Below are positions 9,193-17,872 of a stretch of 52,766 nt of DNA, in pieces. The translations under genes were made by a program, and so were the position numbers. This DNA is from an uncultured Verrucomicrobiae bacterium (GTDB lineage Bacteria; Verrucomicrobiota; Verrucomicrobiia; Limisphaerales; J093), in NCBI GenBank assembly GCA_937946835.1, contig CALFAV010000019.1, forward strand, positions 1-52,766, written 5' to 3'. The first letter of the stretch is position 1. Each line of letters begins with the position of its first letter. Under the pieces are notes generated by a model. That model searched no databases. It saw only the letters and a program-made list of their open reading frames with translations, and was not told the DNA's origin.

Positions 9193-10169
9193 GCCGGAGC
9201 CTTTGGATGGCCGCCTGCCTGGGCCTGGTCGCGGCACTGCGGGCGGAAGACGCAAGCGCCGCTCCGCCAGACGACAGGCCGGCCGTCATTTTTGTCGCCG
9301 GCGCGCCCGGCGAGGACCGCTACGCCAGCAATCTGCTGCGGCAGGTCACGCTCTGGAGCAATGCCTGCGCCCGGGCGGACATCGCCTTTGCCGCCGTGGG
9401 CTTCGCGCCCCGGCCGACCAGGCCGGATCGGGAGGTGCTGGCCGAAATGCTGGCCGCCCAATCGCCCACCGGCCCCGCCCCGCTCTGGCTGGTGCTCTCC
9501 GGCCACGGCACCTTCGATGGCCGCGAGGCGCGGTTCAACCTGCGCGGACCGGACCTGACGCCCGGCGAGTTGGCGGGCTGGCTGGCGCCGTTTCAACGCC
9601 CGTTGGTGCTCATTCAGGCCTTCTCGGCCAGCGCGCCTTTCCTCCCCGCCCTGGCCGGCACCAACCGCGTGATTGTCACGGCCACCCGCAGCGGGCACGA
9701 GGTCTATTACGCCCGCTTCGGGGATTACCTGGCCGGCGCGCTGGCCGACCCGACCGCCGACCTGGACCACGACGGTCAAACCTCGCTGCTCGAGGCGTTC
9801 CTCGCCGCCGCCGCCCGGGTGGCGGAGTTCTACAAGGCGGAAGGGCGTCTGGCCACCGAGCACGCGCTCATCGAAGACAACGGCGACGGCCGCGGCACCC
9901 CGGCGGACTGGTTCCGCGGCGTGCGCCCGGTCAAAGCAGCGACCGACGGCGCACTGCCCGACGGCGCCCGGGCCCACCAGGTGCACCTGGTGCCCGGCCC
10001 GGCCGAGCGCGCGCTGCCGGCCGAGGTGCGGGAACGCCGGGACGCGCTCGAGCGGGCGATCTTCCGGCTGCGCGAAACCCGCGACCGCCTGCCGGAAGCC
10101 GAGTACCTCGACCAACTTGAGCGCCTGCTGCTGGAACTGGCGGAGCTGCTCGAAGGGCCGGGCACTTAA
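9189..10169 (+). CDS. Secreted caspase-fold protein, probably catalytically dead, with EF-hand-like loop
   Basis: This 326-residue protein starts at ATG 9189, overlapping the previous stop as ATGA. Residues 1-25 form a signal peptide (MSRSLWMAACLGLVAALRAED). The body resembles a caspase/legumain (clan CD) fold: AVIFVAGAPGED, then LVLSGHGTFD carrying the would-be catalytic His106, then LIQAFSASAPFL where active members have a DAC/QAC motif. No Cys is present there (Phe/Ser/Ala instead), so peptidase activity is doubtful. Residues 191-202 form a textbook EF-hand loop (D, D, D, G, S, E at loop positions 1, 3, 5, 6, 9, 12), and a weaker one, EDNGDGRGTPAD, follows. The C-terminus is a charged helix rich in Arg/Glu/Leu. 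It is the last gene of the coupled cluster. Confidence 0.65.
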   Translation: MSRSLWMAACLGLVAALRAEDASAAPPDDRPAVIFVAGAPGEDRYASNLLRQVTLWSNACARADIAFAAVGFAPRPTRPDREVLAEMLAAQSPTGPAPLWLVLSGHGTFDGREARFNLRGPDLTPGELAGWLAPFQRPLVLIQAFSASAPFLPALAGTNRVIVTATRSGHEVYYARFGDYLAGALADPTADLDHDGQTSLLEAFLAAAARVAEFYKAEGRLATEHALIEDNGDGRGTPADWFRGVRPVKAATDGALPDGARAHQVHLVPGPAERALPAEVRERRDALERAIFRLRETRDRLPEAEYLDQLERLLLELAELLEGPGT

Positions 10170-10650
10170 CCGGCGGTTGAAAATCGCGGCTTTCCCGAGC
10201 GGCCGGGCTCGATGGCTGCTTTGTGTCTGGTCTCGGGTAAGCCGGCGTGGAGGTTGGTCCGTGCACGCCACTTTCGGTAGCCGGGTCGCCAGCCGCACTG
10301 ATGTTTGGAAGCCTGCGGTAGCCGCCGGCGACCCACGACGAGCGGTTCACTGGGCTCCCACCAGACTCAGTTCGTCCATCTGCCGCCAATGGTAAGTGCT
10401 GGCAATGAACTGATCCCCACAGATGTCCGTTCCCTCCCGCGACACCCGCGGACTGGCCGCGGGCAAAGACGGTCCGCGCGTTTTCACCGACCTGCTTGCC
10501 CTTGCGGAGGCGGGCCGGGCAGACTGCGGCCGAGCATTTTTCCCTGATGGATTCCCAGGGGCCAGAGGTTTCCCGGGTCGGTGCCAGCCACGTGCATGGC
10601 CGGGCGATAGGGCGTGAGCCGGGGCGTTTGTCCGGCGGAGTTTTTCCCCG
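10170..10650. other. Long intergenic region, no convincing gene
   Basis: These 481 bases lie between the end of the DUF58/BatA cluster and the permease. Open frames are short and of low quality. On the minus strand, around 10360-10430, a short stretch reads GDQFIASTYHWRQMDELSL before a stop, which looks protein-like and could be the last trace of a lost gene. No clear promoter, terminator hairpin or RNA was recognised. Confidence 0.4.
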
Positions 10651-12312
10651 ATGACCTGGCTTCAACACTACGACCCGCTCGGCCACGCGGTGGCGTCCAC
10701 GGTGGTGGCGGCCCTGCCGGTGGTGTGTCTGCTGGGCTGCATCGCGTGGCTGCGGGTGCGCGTGCATGTCTCGGCGGTGATCGGGCTGGCTGTGGCGCTG
10801 TTGGTGGCCATCGGGGTGTACGGGATGCCGGCTCGACTGGGGCTGCTGACGGCGGCTTACGGCGCCGCCTACGGGCTGTTCCCCATCGGCTGGATCATTC
10901 TGAACGTGATCTTCCTGTACCAGCTCACGGTGCGGCGGCAGTTGTTTGACGTGCTGCGGCGCAGTCTGGCCGGGTTGACGCCGGACCCGCGCGTCCAGGT
11001 GATCCTCATCGCGTTTTCGTTCGGGGCGTTCATCGAGGGGTTGGCGGGATTTGGCACGCCGGTGGCGATCACGGGGGCGTTGATGATCCAGCTTGGATTG
11101 CGCCCGTTGCAGGCCTCGTGTCTGGCGTTGATCGCCAACACGGCGCCGGTGGCGTTCGGCTCGCTCGGCATCCCCATCACCACGCTGAGCCAGGTGACCG
11201 GCCTGGACGTGCATGCCCTCGCGCAGATGGTGGGCCGGCAACTGCCGTTTTTCTCGGTGCTCGTGCCGGCGTGGGTCTGCGTGGTTTTCGCCGGCTGGGG
11301 TGGTCTGCGCGCGGTGTGGCCGGCGGTGCTCACGGCGGGAGTGGCCTTTGCCGTGCCGCAGTTTGTGGTCTCCAATTTCCACGGCCCGTGGTTGGTGGAC
11401 ATTGTTGCCGGGGCCTGCTCGATCGGCGCGGTGGTGGCGCTGTTGCGGGTGTGGCAACCCCGTGACGCCTCCCCGGCCGGGGACCCGCCCCGTCGGGGGA
11501 GGGAGGGGCCGTCGCGCGCCGAGATCCGGCGGGCGTGGATGCCGTGGGCGCTATTGACCGCGCTATTGTTTGTATGGGGGCTGCCGGTCACGCGGACCTG
11601 TCTCGAAGGCCGCTTGCCCTGGACGGCGACGCTGCGGCCGGTCCTGTGTCCGGAAGTGGCGGTGCCCGGTCTGCATCAGGCCGTGCAACGGACCCCGCCG
11701 GTGGCGCCGCCCGGGGCGCCGCCCGAGGCTGCGGTCTTCCGCTTCAACTGGCTCTCGGCCACGGGCACGGCCATCCTGTTCACGGCCCTGGTGACAGGCG
11801 CGCGTTTGGGATTCCGGCCGCGCGAGCTGGCGGCGGAATACCTGGCCACGCTGCGGCGCGTGCGCTTCTCGCTGCTGACCATCGCCGCCATGCTGGCGTT
11901 GGGCAACGTCACGAAATACTCCGGCACCGACGCCACGCTGGGTCTGGCGCTGGCGCACACCGGCGGGCTGTACCCGTTTTTCGGCACGTTGCTGGGCTGG
12001 CTGGGCGTGGCGCTCACCGGGTCGGACACCGCCTCCAACGTGCTGTTCGGCAGCCTGCAAAAAATCACCGCCGAGCAGGCCGGGTTGAGCCCGATCCTGA
12101 TGGGCGCAGCAAACAGTTCGGGGGGCGTGATGGGGAAGATGATTGATGCGCAGAGCATCGTGGTGGCCGGCACGGCCACGGGGTTCCACGGTCAGGAAGG
12201 CGCGATCCTGCGCGGGGTGTTTTGGCACAGCGTGGCGCTGGCGGTTTTGGTGGCGTTGCTGGTGTATCTCCAGGCCAGGGTGGCGCCGTTTACCGCGATG
12301 GTCGTGCGCTGA
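10651..12312 (+). CDS. lctP: L-lactate permease family transporter (LctP/LldP)
   Basis: This 553-residue polytopic membrane protein has some 12-14 hydrophobic helices across its length. Family hallmarks are visible: the start [11 protein letters not shown], then [37 protein letters not shown] and, near the C-terminus, [14 protein letters not shown] plus [21 protein letters not shown]. These match the LctP (TC 2.A.14) lactate/glycolate permeases. The length is typical of the family. A hydrophilic, Pro/Arg-rich insertion at about 270-290 ([18 protein letters not shown]) probably forms a cytoplasmic loop. It stands alone: no lactate dehydrogenase gene adjoins it, so lactate, glycolate or another 2-hydroxy acid is inferred only from the family. 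Confidence 0.93.
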   Translation: MTWLQHYDPLGHAVASTVVAALPVVCLLGCIAWLRVRVHVSAVIGLAVALLVAIGVYGMPARLGLLTAAYGAAYGLFPIGWIILNVIFLYQLTVRRQLFDVLRRSLAGLTPDPRVQVILIAFSFGAFIEGLAGFGTPVAITGALMIQLGLRPLQASCLALIANTAPVAFGSLGIPITTLSQVTGLDVHALAQMVGRQLPFFSVLVPAWVCVVFAGWGGLRAVWPAVLTAGVAFAVPQFVVSNFHGPWLVDIVAGACSIGAVVALLRVWQPRDASPAGDPPRRGREGPSRAEIRRAWMPWALLTALLFVWGLPVTRTCLEGRLPWTATLRPVLCPEVAVPGLHQAVQRTPPVAPPGAPPEAAVFRFNWLSATGTAILFTALVTGARLGFRPRELAAEYLATLRRVRFSLLTIAAMLALGNVTKYSGTDATLGLALAHTGGLYPFFGTLLGWLGVALTGSDTASNVLFGSLQKITAEQAGLSPILMGAANSSGGVMGKMIDAQSIVVAGTATGFHGQEGAILRGVFWHSVALAVLVALLVYLQARVAPFTAMVVR

Positions 12313-12390
12313 AGCGGGCCGCGGGCACCGCGCGAGGACTCTTGCCGGCCAGGGCCAAGCCGACCAGACTGCCCGAAACTTTCCCGACCC

Positions 12391-13821
12391 ATGCGCCAAT
12401 GCCTTTTAAGATTCAGCCTGTGGGCCACCCGGGTGGTGGCGGCCGCCGCTTTCTGGCTCGGGTGGGGGCCCGTCCCGGCGAAGGCCGCCCCCGCGCTGCG
12501 TGCCGGGGTTGCCACGGAGGACATCACCCCGGCCCTGGGAATCCCTCTGGCCGGCTATTATCACGAACGCCGGGCCGAGGCGGTGCTCGACCCGTTGTTT
12601 TGCCGGGCGCTGGTGCTGGAGGCCGAGGGCAGCCGGCTGGCGCTGGTGACGCTGGACCTCATTGAAGTGCCGCGCGCGGTCACCGACGCCGCCCGGGAGC
12701 AAATCGCCGGGCAATCCGGCATCCCGGCCGAGCGGGTCATGATCAGCGCCACACACACGCATACCGGCCCGGTGTTGATCTGGCCCGGAGAACTCAGCGC
12801 GATTCCGGGGGCACCGTCCCCGGCCGTGCTCGCCTACACGGAGGCGTTGCCCGGGAAAATTGCCGGGGCGGTGCACCGCGCGGTCGAGCAGTTGCAACCG
12901 GCCCGCTTGAGCGTGGCCCGGGGCCGCTGCGAAGAACTCACCTACAATCGCCGGTACATTTTGCGCGACGGCTCGGTGGGCTGGAATCCCGGCAAACGCA
13001 ACCCGAACATCGTCCGGCCCGCCGGCCCGAGCGATCCCGAGGTGGCGCTCTTGTATCTGGAGCAGCCAAACGCCACCGGCCCGGCGCACTCCCTGGCCAC
13101 CTGGGTGAATTTCGCCATGCACACCGACACCACCGGGGGCAGCCGGATCAGCGCGGACTGGCCGGGCGCCCTGGGGCGTGTGCTGGCGGGCTATCACGGG
13201 CCCGACCACCAAACCCTGGTCAGCCTGGGCGCCTGCGGCAACCTGAACCACCTGGACTTCGGCTGGAGCTGGCCCCAGAGCGGCGTCGCCGAACAGCAGC
13301 GCATCGCCACGCTCCTCGGCGCGGCCGTGTTCCGGCTCTACAAGCAGCTTCAACCCCTGCCCGCGGCGCCACCGCGCGGCAAACGGGACCTCGTCGAATT
13401 GGAACTGCCCGCCGTCTCCGCCGAGGACCTCGTTGCGGCGCGCGCGACGGTGGCGGCTGCTCATGACGACCGGGGCGGGAACTTCCTCGCGCTGGTCCGG
13501 GCTCAGCGGATCCTTGACGTGGCCGCCCGCCAGGGCCGGCCGTTGCGGGCCGAGGTGCAGGTCCTCGCCTGGGGGCGGGACCTGGCCTGGGTGGGGCTGC
13601 CCGGCGAAATTTTCACGGAACTGGGCCTGGCCATCAAACAACGCTCGCCCTTCCCGCACACCCTCGTGGTCTCGCTGGCCAACGAGAACATCGGCTACGT
13701 GCCCGACCGGCGCAGTTACCTCGAGGGCAACTACGAGCCGGAAAGCGCGCGTTGCGCGGCCGGCTCGGGTGAAAAGCTCGTCGAAACGGCGATCCGGTTG
13801 CTGGGCGAACTCCGGGAGTAG
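12391..13821 (+). CDS. Secreted neutral/alkaline ceramidase N-terminal domain protein
   Basis: This is a 476-residue protein with an N-terminal signal peptide (residues about 1-32, hydrophobic core VVAAAAFWLGWG, cleavage near AKA-AP). The mature part opens with RAGVATEDITPALGIPLAGY, and the ISATHTHTGPVL motif at about 121-132 supplies the zinc-binding histidines of the neutral ceramidase family. A further conserved WVNFAMHTDTTGG block follows. The usual C-terminal immunoglobulin-like domain of true ceramidases is absent, so this is one of the shorter bacterial relatives often annotated only as neutral/alkaline non-lysosomal ceramidase domain proteins. Hydrolysis of an amide-linked lipid or other substrate outside the cell is inferred; the actual substrate is unknown. 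Confidence 0.87.
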   Translation: MRQCLLRFSLWATRVVAAAAFWLGWGPVPAKAAPALRAGVATEDITPALGIPLAGYYHERRAEAVLDPLFCRALVLEAEGSRLALVTLDLIEVPRAVTDAAREQIAGQSGIPAERVMISATHTHTGPVLIWPGELSAIPGAPSPAVLAYTEALPGKIAGAVHRAVEQLQPARLSVARGRCEELTYNRRYILRDGSVGWNPGKRNPNIVRPAGPSDPEVALLYLEQPNATGPAHSLATWVNFAMHTDTTGGSRISADWPGALGRVLAGYHGPDHQTLVSLGACGNLNHLDFGWSWPQSGVAEQQRIATLLGAAVFRLYKQLQPLPAAPPRGKRDLVELELPAVSAEDLVAARATVAAAHDDRGGNFLALVRAQRILDVAARQGRPLRAEVQVLAWGRDLAWVGLPGEIFTELGLAIKQRSPFPHTLVVSLANENIGYVPDRRSYLEGNYEPESARCAAGSGEKLVETAIRLLGELRE

Positions 13822-14202
13822 GTCCGGGAGTGGGGGAATGGCTTGAAGGCGACCGGGTCGGGCAGACCGAGTCGGGCAAGCTGGGCGACGGATCGGCGTG
13901 TTGTCCTTTTCGAGCCGCCGGCGCGGTGGCCAGACCAGCCTGCCGGATGGCCCCCGGCCCTGACGCCATTGGCGCAGCGGTGCTCCGGCGCCGACGCAGC
14001 GGCACCCCACCGGAGGGCGGCGCCTTTCTGGGGGAGTAATGGTGCTCGACCGGAGGGCCAGCAGCATCCTTCCGGGGGAAATTGATCATGGCGCCCGACG
14101 AAGGGAACCTTGGTTATCCGCCGAAGCACCGTTTTCCCATTGCCAACACCCGCGGGGTTGGAAAAGCTCCCCGCGCACCATGAACCCCGCGGTTCGTTTC
14201 CC
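13822..14202. other. Intergenic region, no feature recognised
   Basis: These 381 bases precede the Tat-exported oxidoreductase. Short open frames are present, but none resembles a protein. There are several small GC-rich inverted motifs (for example around 13990-14040), none followed by a T tract. A promoter for the downstream gene is expected here but I cannot point to one. Confidence 0.4.
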
Positions 14203-15507
14203 ATGAAGACCATCCCCGTTTCCGCGCTTGATCGTCGCCGTTTTCTCGGTCGCCTCCTCGCTGCCGGCATCGCCCCCCTGGTGGTGCCCGGCCGGGTGCT
14301 GGGGCTCAACGGCGCCACCGCTCCCAGCAACAAGATCGCCTTCGGCGTCATTGGCGTGGGCAACCGCGCCCTGTTCATCCTCCCGAACTTTCTGACCCAG
14401 CCGGACGTGCAACTGGTCGCGGTCAGTGACGCGCGCGAGGACCGCCGTCAGGCCGGCAAACAGGCCGTGGACAACTTTTATCGCAACAACGCCTGCCGCG
14501 TGTACCGCGACTTCCGCGAGCTGCTGGCGCAGCCGGACATTGATGCGGTGCTCATCGCCACGGGCAACCGCTGGCACGCCACCGCCTCGATGTTCGCCGC
14601 CCGCGCCGGCAAGGACATTTATTGCGAGAAGCCCATCAGCCTGACCATCCGCGAGGGCCGGCAACTGGTCGAGATGTGCCGCCGTCACGGCACGATTTAC
14701 CAGGCCGGCACCCAGCGCCGTTCGACCGAGAGTTACCAGTTCGCCCGCGAACTGGTGCGGCAGGGCAGGATCGGCCGCGTGCACACCGTCGAAATGCAGG
14801 TCTGGACCGGCGGCACCGTGCCGCATCAGCCCAATACCCCGGTGCCGGCCGGCTGGGATTACGATCAGTGGCTGGGGCCGGTGCAGTGGCGCCCCTTCAA
14901 CCCCGGGCGCGTCAACGGCTGGGCCTACTTCTGGGACACCGGCGAGGGCATGCACACGGACATGGGCACGCACTACACCGACCAGATGCAGTGGGTGTTG
15001 GGGACCGACGACACGATGCCGGTCGAGTTCGAGACCAGCGACCTGGTCTGGCCGGACCCGAAAAAGTGGATGAGCGAGACCGCCATCTCCGGCACCTTCA
15101 AATGCCGTTACGCCAACGGCGTCCAGGGCATCCTCTACCAGCGCGGCGGCTTCACCGAGCGCTACATCCGCTACATCGGCGACGAGGGCTGGGTGCAGGT
15201 GGACGACGAAACCGACGTCGTCACCGCCGAACCGAAGTCCATTCTGCAAACCAAACCCGAGGGCGGGGTGAGCTGGTCCAACGCCAGCGCCCACATCCGC
15301 AATCTGCTCGAGTGCATCCGCAGTCGCCGCCAGCCGCTGTGCCATCCCGAAGTGGCCCACCGCGCCCAGGCCATCGTCGAAAGCATGACCATCGCCGCCC
15401 GACTGGGCCGCAAGCTCCGCTGGGACCCCGTCAAAGAGGTCTTCGATTGCGAGGAGGCCAACCGCATGTTGTACCGTGAACCGCGCGCCCCGTGGCGGGT
15501 GGTCTGA
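14203..15507 (+). CDS. Tat-exported Gfo/Idh/MocA family oxidoreductase
   Basis: This is a 434-residue protein starting at ATG 14203. A twin-arginine leader is evident: DRRRFLGRLLAAG (residues 8-20), a moderately hydrophobic stretch, then a VPGRVLGLNGA cleavage region. The NAD(P)-binding Rossmann motif follows (IAFGVIGVGNRA). The family's EKP signature (DIYCEKPISL) and a downstream GTIYQAGTQRRS block are present. These are periplasmic sugar or polyol dehydrogenase-like enzymes, abundant in Verrucomicrobiota and Planctomycetota, often with a bound cofactor. Start choice rests on the Tat motif lying directly after the Met; upstream in-frame codons would bury it. A HEAT-repeat gene follows after 36 bases, probably co-transcribed. 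The substrate is unknown. Confidence 0.92.
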   Translation: MKTIPVSALDRRRFLGRLLAAGIAPLVVPGRVLGLNGATAPSNKIAFGVIGVGNRALFILPNFLTQPDVQLVAVSDAREDRRQAGKQAVDNFYRNNACRVYRDFRELLAQPDIDAVLIATGNRWHATASMFAARAGKDIYCEKPISLTIREGRQLVEMCRRHGTIYQAGTQRRSTESYQFARELVRQGRIGRVHTVEMQVWTGGTVPHQPNTPVPAGWDYDQWLGPVQWRPFNPGRVNGWAYFWDTGEGMHTDMGTHYTDQMQWVLGTDDTMPVEFETSDLVWPDPKKWMSETAISGTFKCRYANGVQGILYQRGGFTERYIRYIGDEGWVQVDDETDVVTAEPKSILQTKPEGGVSWSNASAHIRNLLECIRSRRQPLCHPEVAHRAQAIVESMTIAARLGRKLRWDPVKEVFDCEEANRMLYREPRAPWRVV

Positions 15508-15543
15508 GCCTGTATGTCCCGGAACCCTCATCGCTCTCTGACC

Positions 15544-17529
15544 ATGAAAAATCTCCTGTTCCTCTCCGGGCTCGCCCTGGTGCTGTTGCCCGCGTCCCTG
15601 AAGGCCGCCGAAACCCTGTCCTCCGAACTCGCCGGCCTGATGCGGTACCAATCCGGCGGCGACGTGGAGCCGTTGCGGCAGTACGAGGCGCTGGTGCGCC
15701 GGGCTGTGGAGGACCCCGCGGCGCGCCACCAGGCCGAAGCGGACTTCATTCGGGTGCTGACCGGTGACTCGACCTTCGAGGCCAAACGCTTTGCCTGCCT
15801 GCACCTGGCGGTCATCGGCGGCGAGGGATGCGTACCTGCGCTGGCCGGCCTGCTCAAAAACGAGGAAACCGCCGGCATCGCCGCTGCCGCCCTGGCCCAG
15901 ATCCCCGCGCCGGCCGCCACGGAGGCGCTCCGCCGCGCGCTGGGCAGCGCCCCGGCGGCGGCCCGGCCCGCCCTGGCGCACGCCCTGGGTGTGCGACGTG
16001 ACACCAAGGCCGTGGCCCAGCTCAACCGCCTGGCCCTCGGCGAGGACCCCGCCGCCGCCGAGGCCGCCATTACCGCCCTCGGCCACATCGGCACGCCGGG
16101 CGCCCAGAAAACCCTGGCCGCGCTGCGTCGCACCGCGCCGCCCGAGTTGCGCCGGGCGGTGGCCGCGGCTTCGCTGAATCTGGCCGCCGCCCTGGCCCGG
16201 CAGGGCAACCGCAAGGCCGCAACGGCCATTTACCAGGACTACCTTGCGCCGGACCAACCCGCCGACCTGCGCCGCGGCGCCTTCGGCGGGCTGTTGCGCC
16301 TGGACCGCGACGGCGGCCAGAAGCGCGCGCTGGAGGCCCTGGCCGGCGACGATGCCGCGTTGAAAGCGGTCGCCATCGCGGCGGTGCCGGAACTGAAAAA
16401 CGCCGGCGCCTCCCGGGCCTTCGCGACCGCCCTGCCCGGGCTGGCCCCCGGCGACCAGGTGCTCCTGCTCCGGGCGCTGGCCGCGCGGGGGGACACCGCG
16501 GCGCGCCAGGCCGCCCGGGAGCAACTGGGCTCGTCCCACCCGGAGGTCCGCCTCGCCGCCATTGCCGCCCTCGGGCAAATGGGTGACGCCTCCACCGTGC
16601 CGATTCTGGCGGGCGCGGTCGCCGCCGGCGCAAATGCCGCCGAGTTGCGGGCGGTGGAAAACGCCCTGGCCGGACTCCAGGGCGGCGAGGCTGTGGACCG
16701 GGCGTTGGCGGTACAGTTGCGCAACCGCCTGACCGGACCGAAGTGGCCGTTTCTGGGTGCGCTGGTGCGCCGGGCTGACCCGGCGTCCAAGCCCGTTTTC
16801 CTGACCGAGGCGACCAGCAGCGACCCCCAGATGGCCAAACTGGCTTTCCAGGGGTTGAGCCGGTTGGCTGGTGCGGAAGACCTGCCCGCCGTGCTCAAGG
16901 CGTTGGCCGGCCTGCGCGCAGAAGCTGTCCTCGAAGATGCCCAGGCCGCGGTGGGCCAGGTTCTGCGCCGGGCGGCGCCGCCGGCCCTGGGTTCAAGTGC
17001 CGTTCGCGACGCCCTGCGCAACGCCCCGACCCCGGCCATCCGGGCAAGATTCTTGCCCTTGCTGGCGTTTTGTCCTGACGCCGAAGGCCTGCGGCAGGTC
17101 GTGGCGGCGGCCCGCTCGCCCGATCCGACGCTGCGCGACGTCGGCCTGCGCACGCTGGCCGACTGGCCGGACCCCGCAGCGTGGGAACCGCTGCGGGCGC
17201 TGTACCAGGAGGCGCCGACCGAGACGGAACGGGTGCTGGCCCTGCGCGGCCTGGCGCATCTGCTGGGCGAGTTGAACGCCCGGCCGGACGCCACGCTGGT
17301 CGGCCGGTACCGGGAGTTGCTCGAGAGCGCGAAGGGCGATACCGACCGCAAGTTGGTTCTGGGCGCGCTGGCCGGCTGTGCTCACCCGGAGGCGCTGGCG
17401 CTGGCGGTCGAGCAGCTCAACCACGCGGGGGTGCGGGCGGAAGCGGTGTTGGCCGTGCGCAAGATCGCCGAGGCCATCAAGGGGCAACATCCCCAAGCCG
17501 CGGAGGAGGCCCTGAGGAAAATTCAGTGA
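15544..17529 (+). CDS. Secreted HEAT-repeat domain protein
   Basis: This is a 661-residue protein from ATG 15544. Residues 1-22 are a signal peptide (MKNLLFLSGLALVLLPASLKA). Almost all the rest is Ala/Leu-rich alpha-helical hairpins of the HEAT/PBS-lyase type, recurring about every 30-40 residues (for example CLHLAVIGGEGCVPALAGLL, AIAALGQMGDASTVPILAGA). No catalytic domain, haem site or anchor is seen. Proteins of this kind commonly lie beside Gfo/Idh/MocA oxidoreductases or sugar-modifying enzymes in Verrucomicrobiota, and may act as periplasmic scaffolds. An alternative ATG at 15514 would add ten residues before the signal peptide and seems less likely. Confidence 0.85.
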   Translation: MKNLLFLSGLALVLLPASLKAAETLSSELAGLMRYQSGGDVEPLRQYEALVRRAVEDPAARHQAEADFIRVLTGDSTFEAKRFACLHLAVIGGEGCVPALAGLLKNEETAGIAAAALAQIPAPAATEALRRALGSAPAAARPALAHALGVRRDTKAVAQLNRLALGEDPAAAEAAITALGHIGTPGAQKTLAALRRTAPPELRRAVAAASLNLAAALARQGNRKAATAIYQDYLAPDQPADLRRGAFGGLLRLDRDGGQKRALEALAGDDAALKAVAIAAVPELKNAGASRAFATALPGLAPGDQVLLLRALAARGDTAARQAAREQLGSSHPEVRLAAIAALGQMGDASTVPILAGAVAAGANAAELRAVENALAGLQGGEAVDRALAVQLRNRLTGPKWPFLGALVRRADPASKPVFLTEATSSDPQMAKLAFQGLSRLAGAEDLPAVLKALAGLRAEAVLEDAQAAVGQVLRRAAPPALGSSAVRDALRNAPTPAIRARFLPLLAFCPDAEGLRQVVAAARSPDPTLRDVGLRTLADWPDPAAWEPLRALYQEAPTETERVLALRGLAHLLGELNARPDATLVGRYRELLESAKGDTDRKLVLGALAGCAHPEALALAVEQLNHAGVRAEAVLAVRKIAEAIKGQHPQAAEEALRKIQ

Positions 17530-17786
17530 CCTCCCTTTCCCGGGTGCTGCCAGACAAACGGGATTTGCGAGTCAGGTCCGCTGCGGCTCCAGCCGACGAG
17601 CGGTGATGCCGGCAGACCGCCGGAGCGTGCAGAACGGGCCTTTCTGAAGGACGGTTACGTTGCCCCAACCTCACTGACCACCGGCTGGTGAGCCGGGGTC
17701 CCGTCCGCCGGTGTGGGTCCGATGTCTCGCGGGGGTCAGCGCCTGGGGGGGCGGGAAGTGCCCGCTTTTCCGGGAGCCTGCCCCTG

Positions 17787-17816
17787 CGGTGGGGCGACTC
17801 ACGGTGGGGCGACTCA
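17787..17816. repeat. Perfect tandem repeat, 15 bp x 2
   Basis: The unit CGGTGGGGCGACTCA occurs at 17787-17801 and again at 17802-17816 with no mismatch and no spacer. It lies in the leader region of the propeller gene. It could be a replication slip or a binding site; nothing more can be said. Confidence 0.8.
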
Positions 17817-17831
17817 AACCGGCTGTAACCC

Positions 17832-17860
17832 CCCGCTTTCGGCGTGCGTCGAAAGCCGGG
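17832..17860 (+). promoter_or_regulatory. Leader hairpin before the propeller gene
   Basis: GCTTTCGGC (17835-17843) pairs with GTCGAAAGC (17848-17856) over nine base pairs including one G-U, closing a four-base loop. An outer CCC (17832-17834) pairs with GGG (17858-17860) with one bulged C. It ends 12 bases before ATG 17873, so it would sit over the ribosome-binding region of the mRNA. There is no T tract, so it is not an ordinary terminator. A regulatory role is inference only. Confidence 0.4.
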
Positions 17861-17872
17861 ATTACCCGACAT

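Larger units (their letters stand above)
17530..17872. other. Intergenic region with tandem repeat and hairpin
   Basis: These 343 bases before the propeller gene contain no gene. They hold a perfect two-copy 15-bp tandem repeat at 17787-17816 and a hairpin at 17832-17860 just before the start codon; both are listed separately. No promoter was recognised. Confidence 0.5.

Noticed and set aside
11450..11530. Frameshift or insertion in the lactate permease at the Pro/Arg-rich stretch
   Set aside because: The reading frame stays open and the helices resume in register on both sides, so it is simply a hydrophilic loop.
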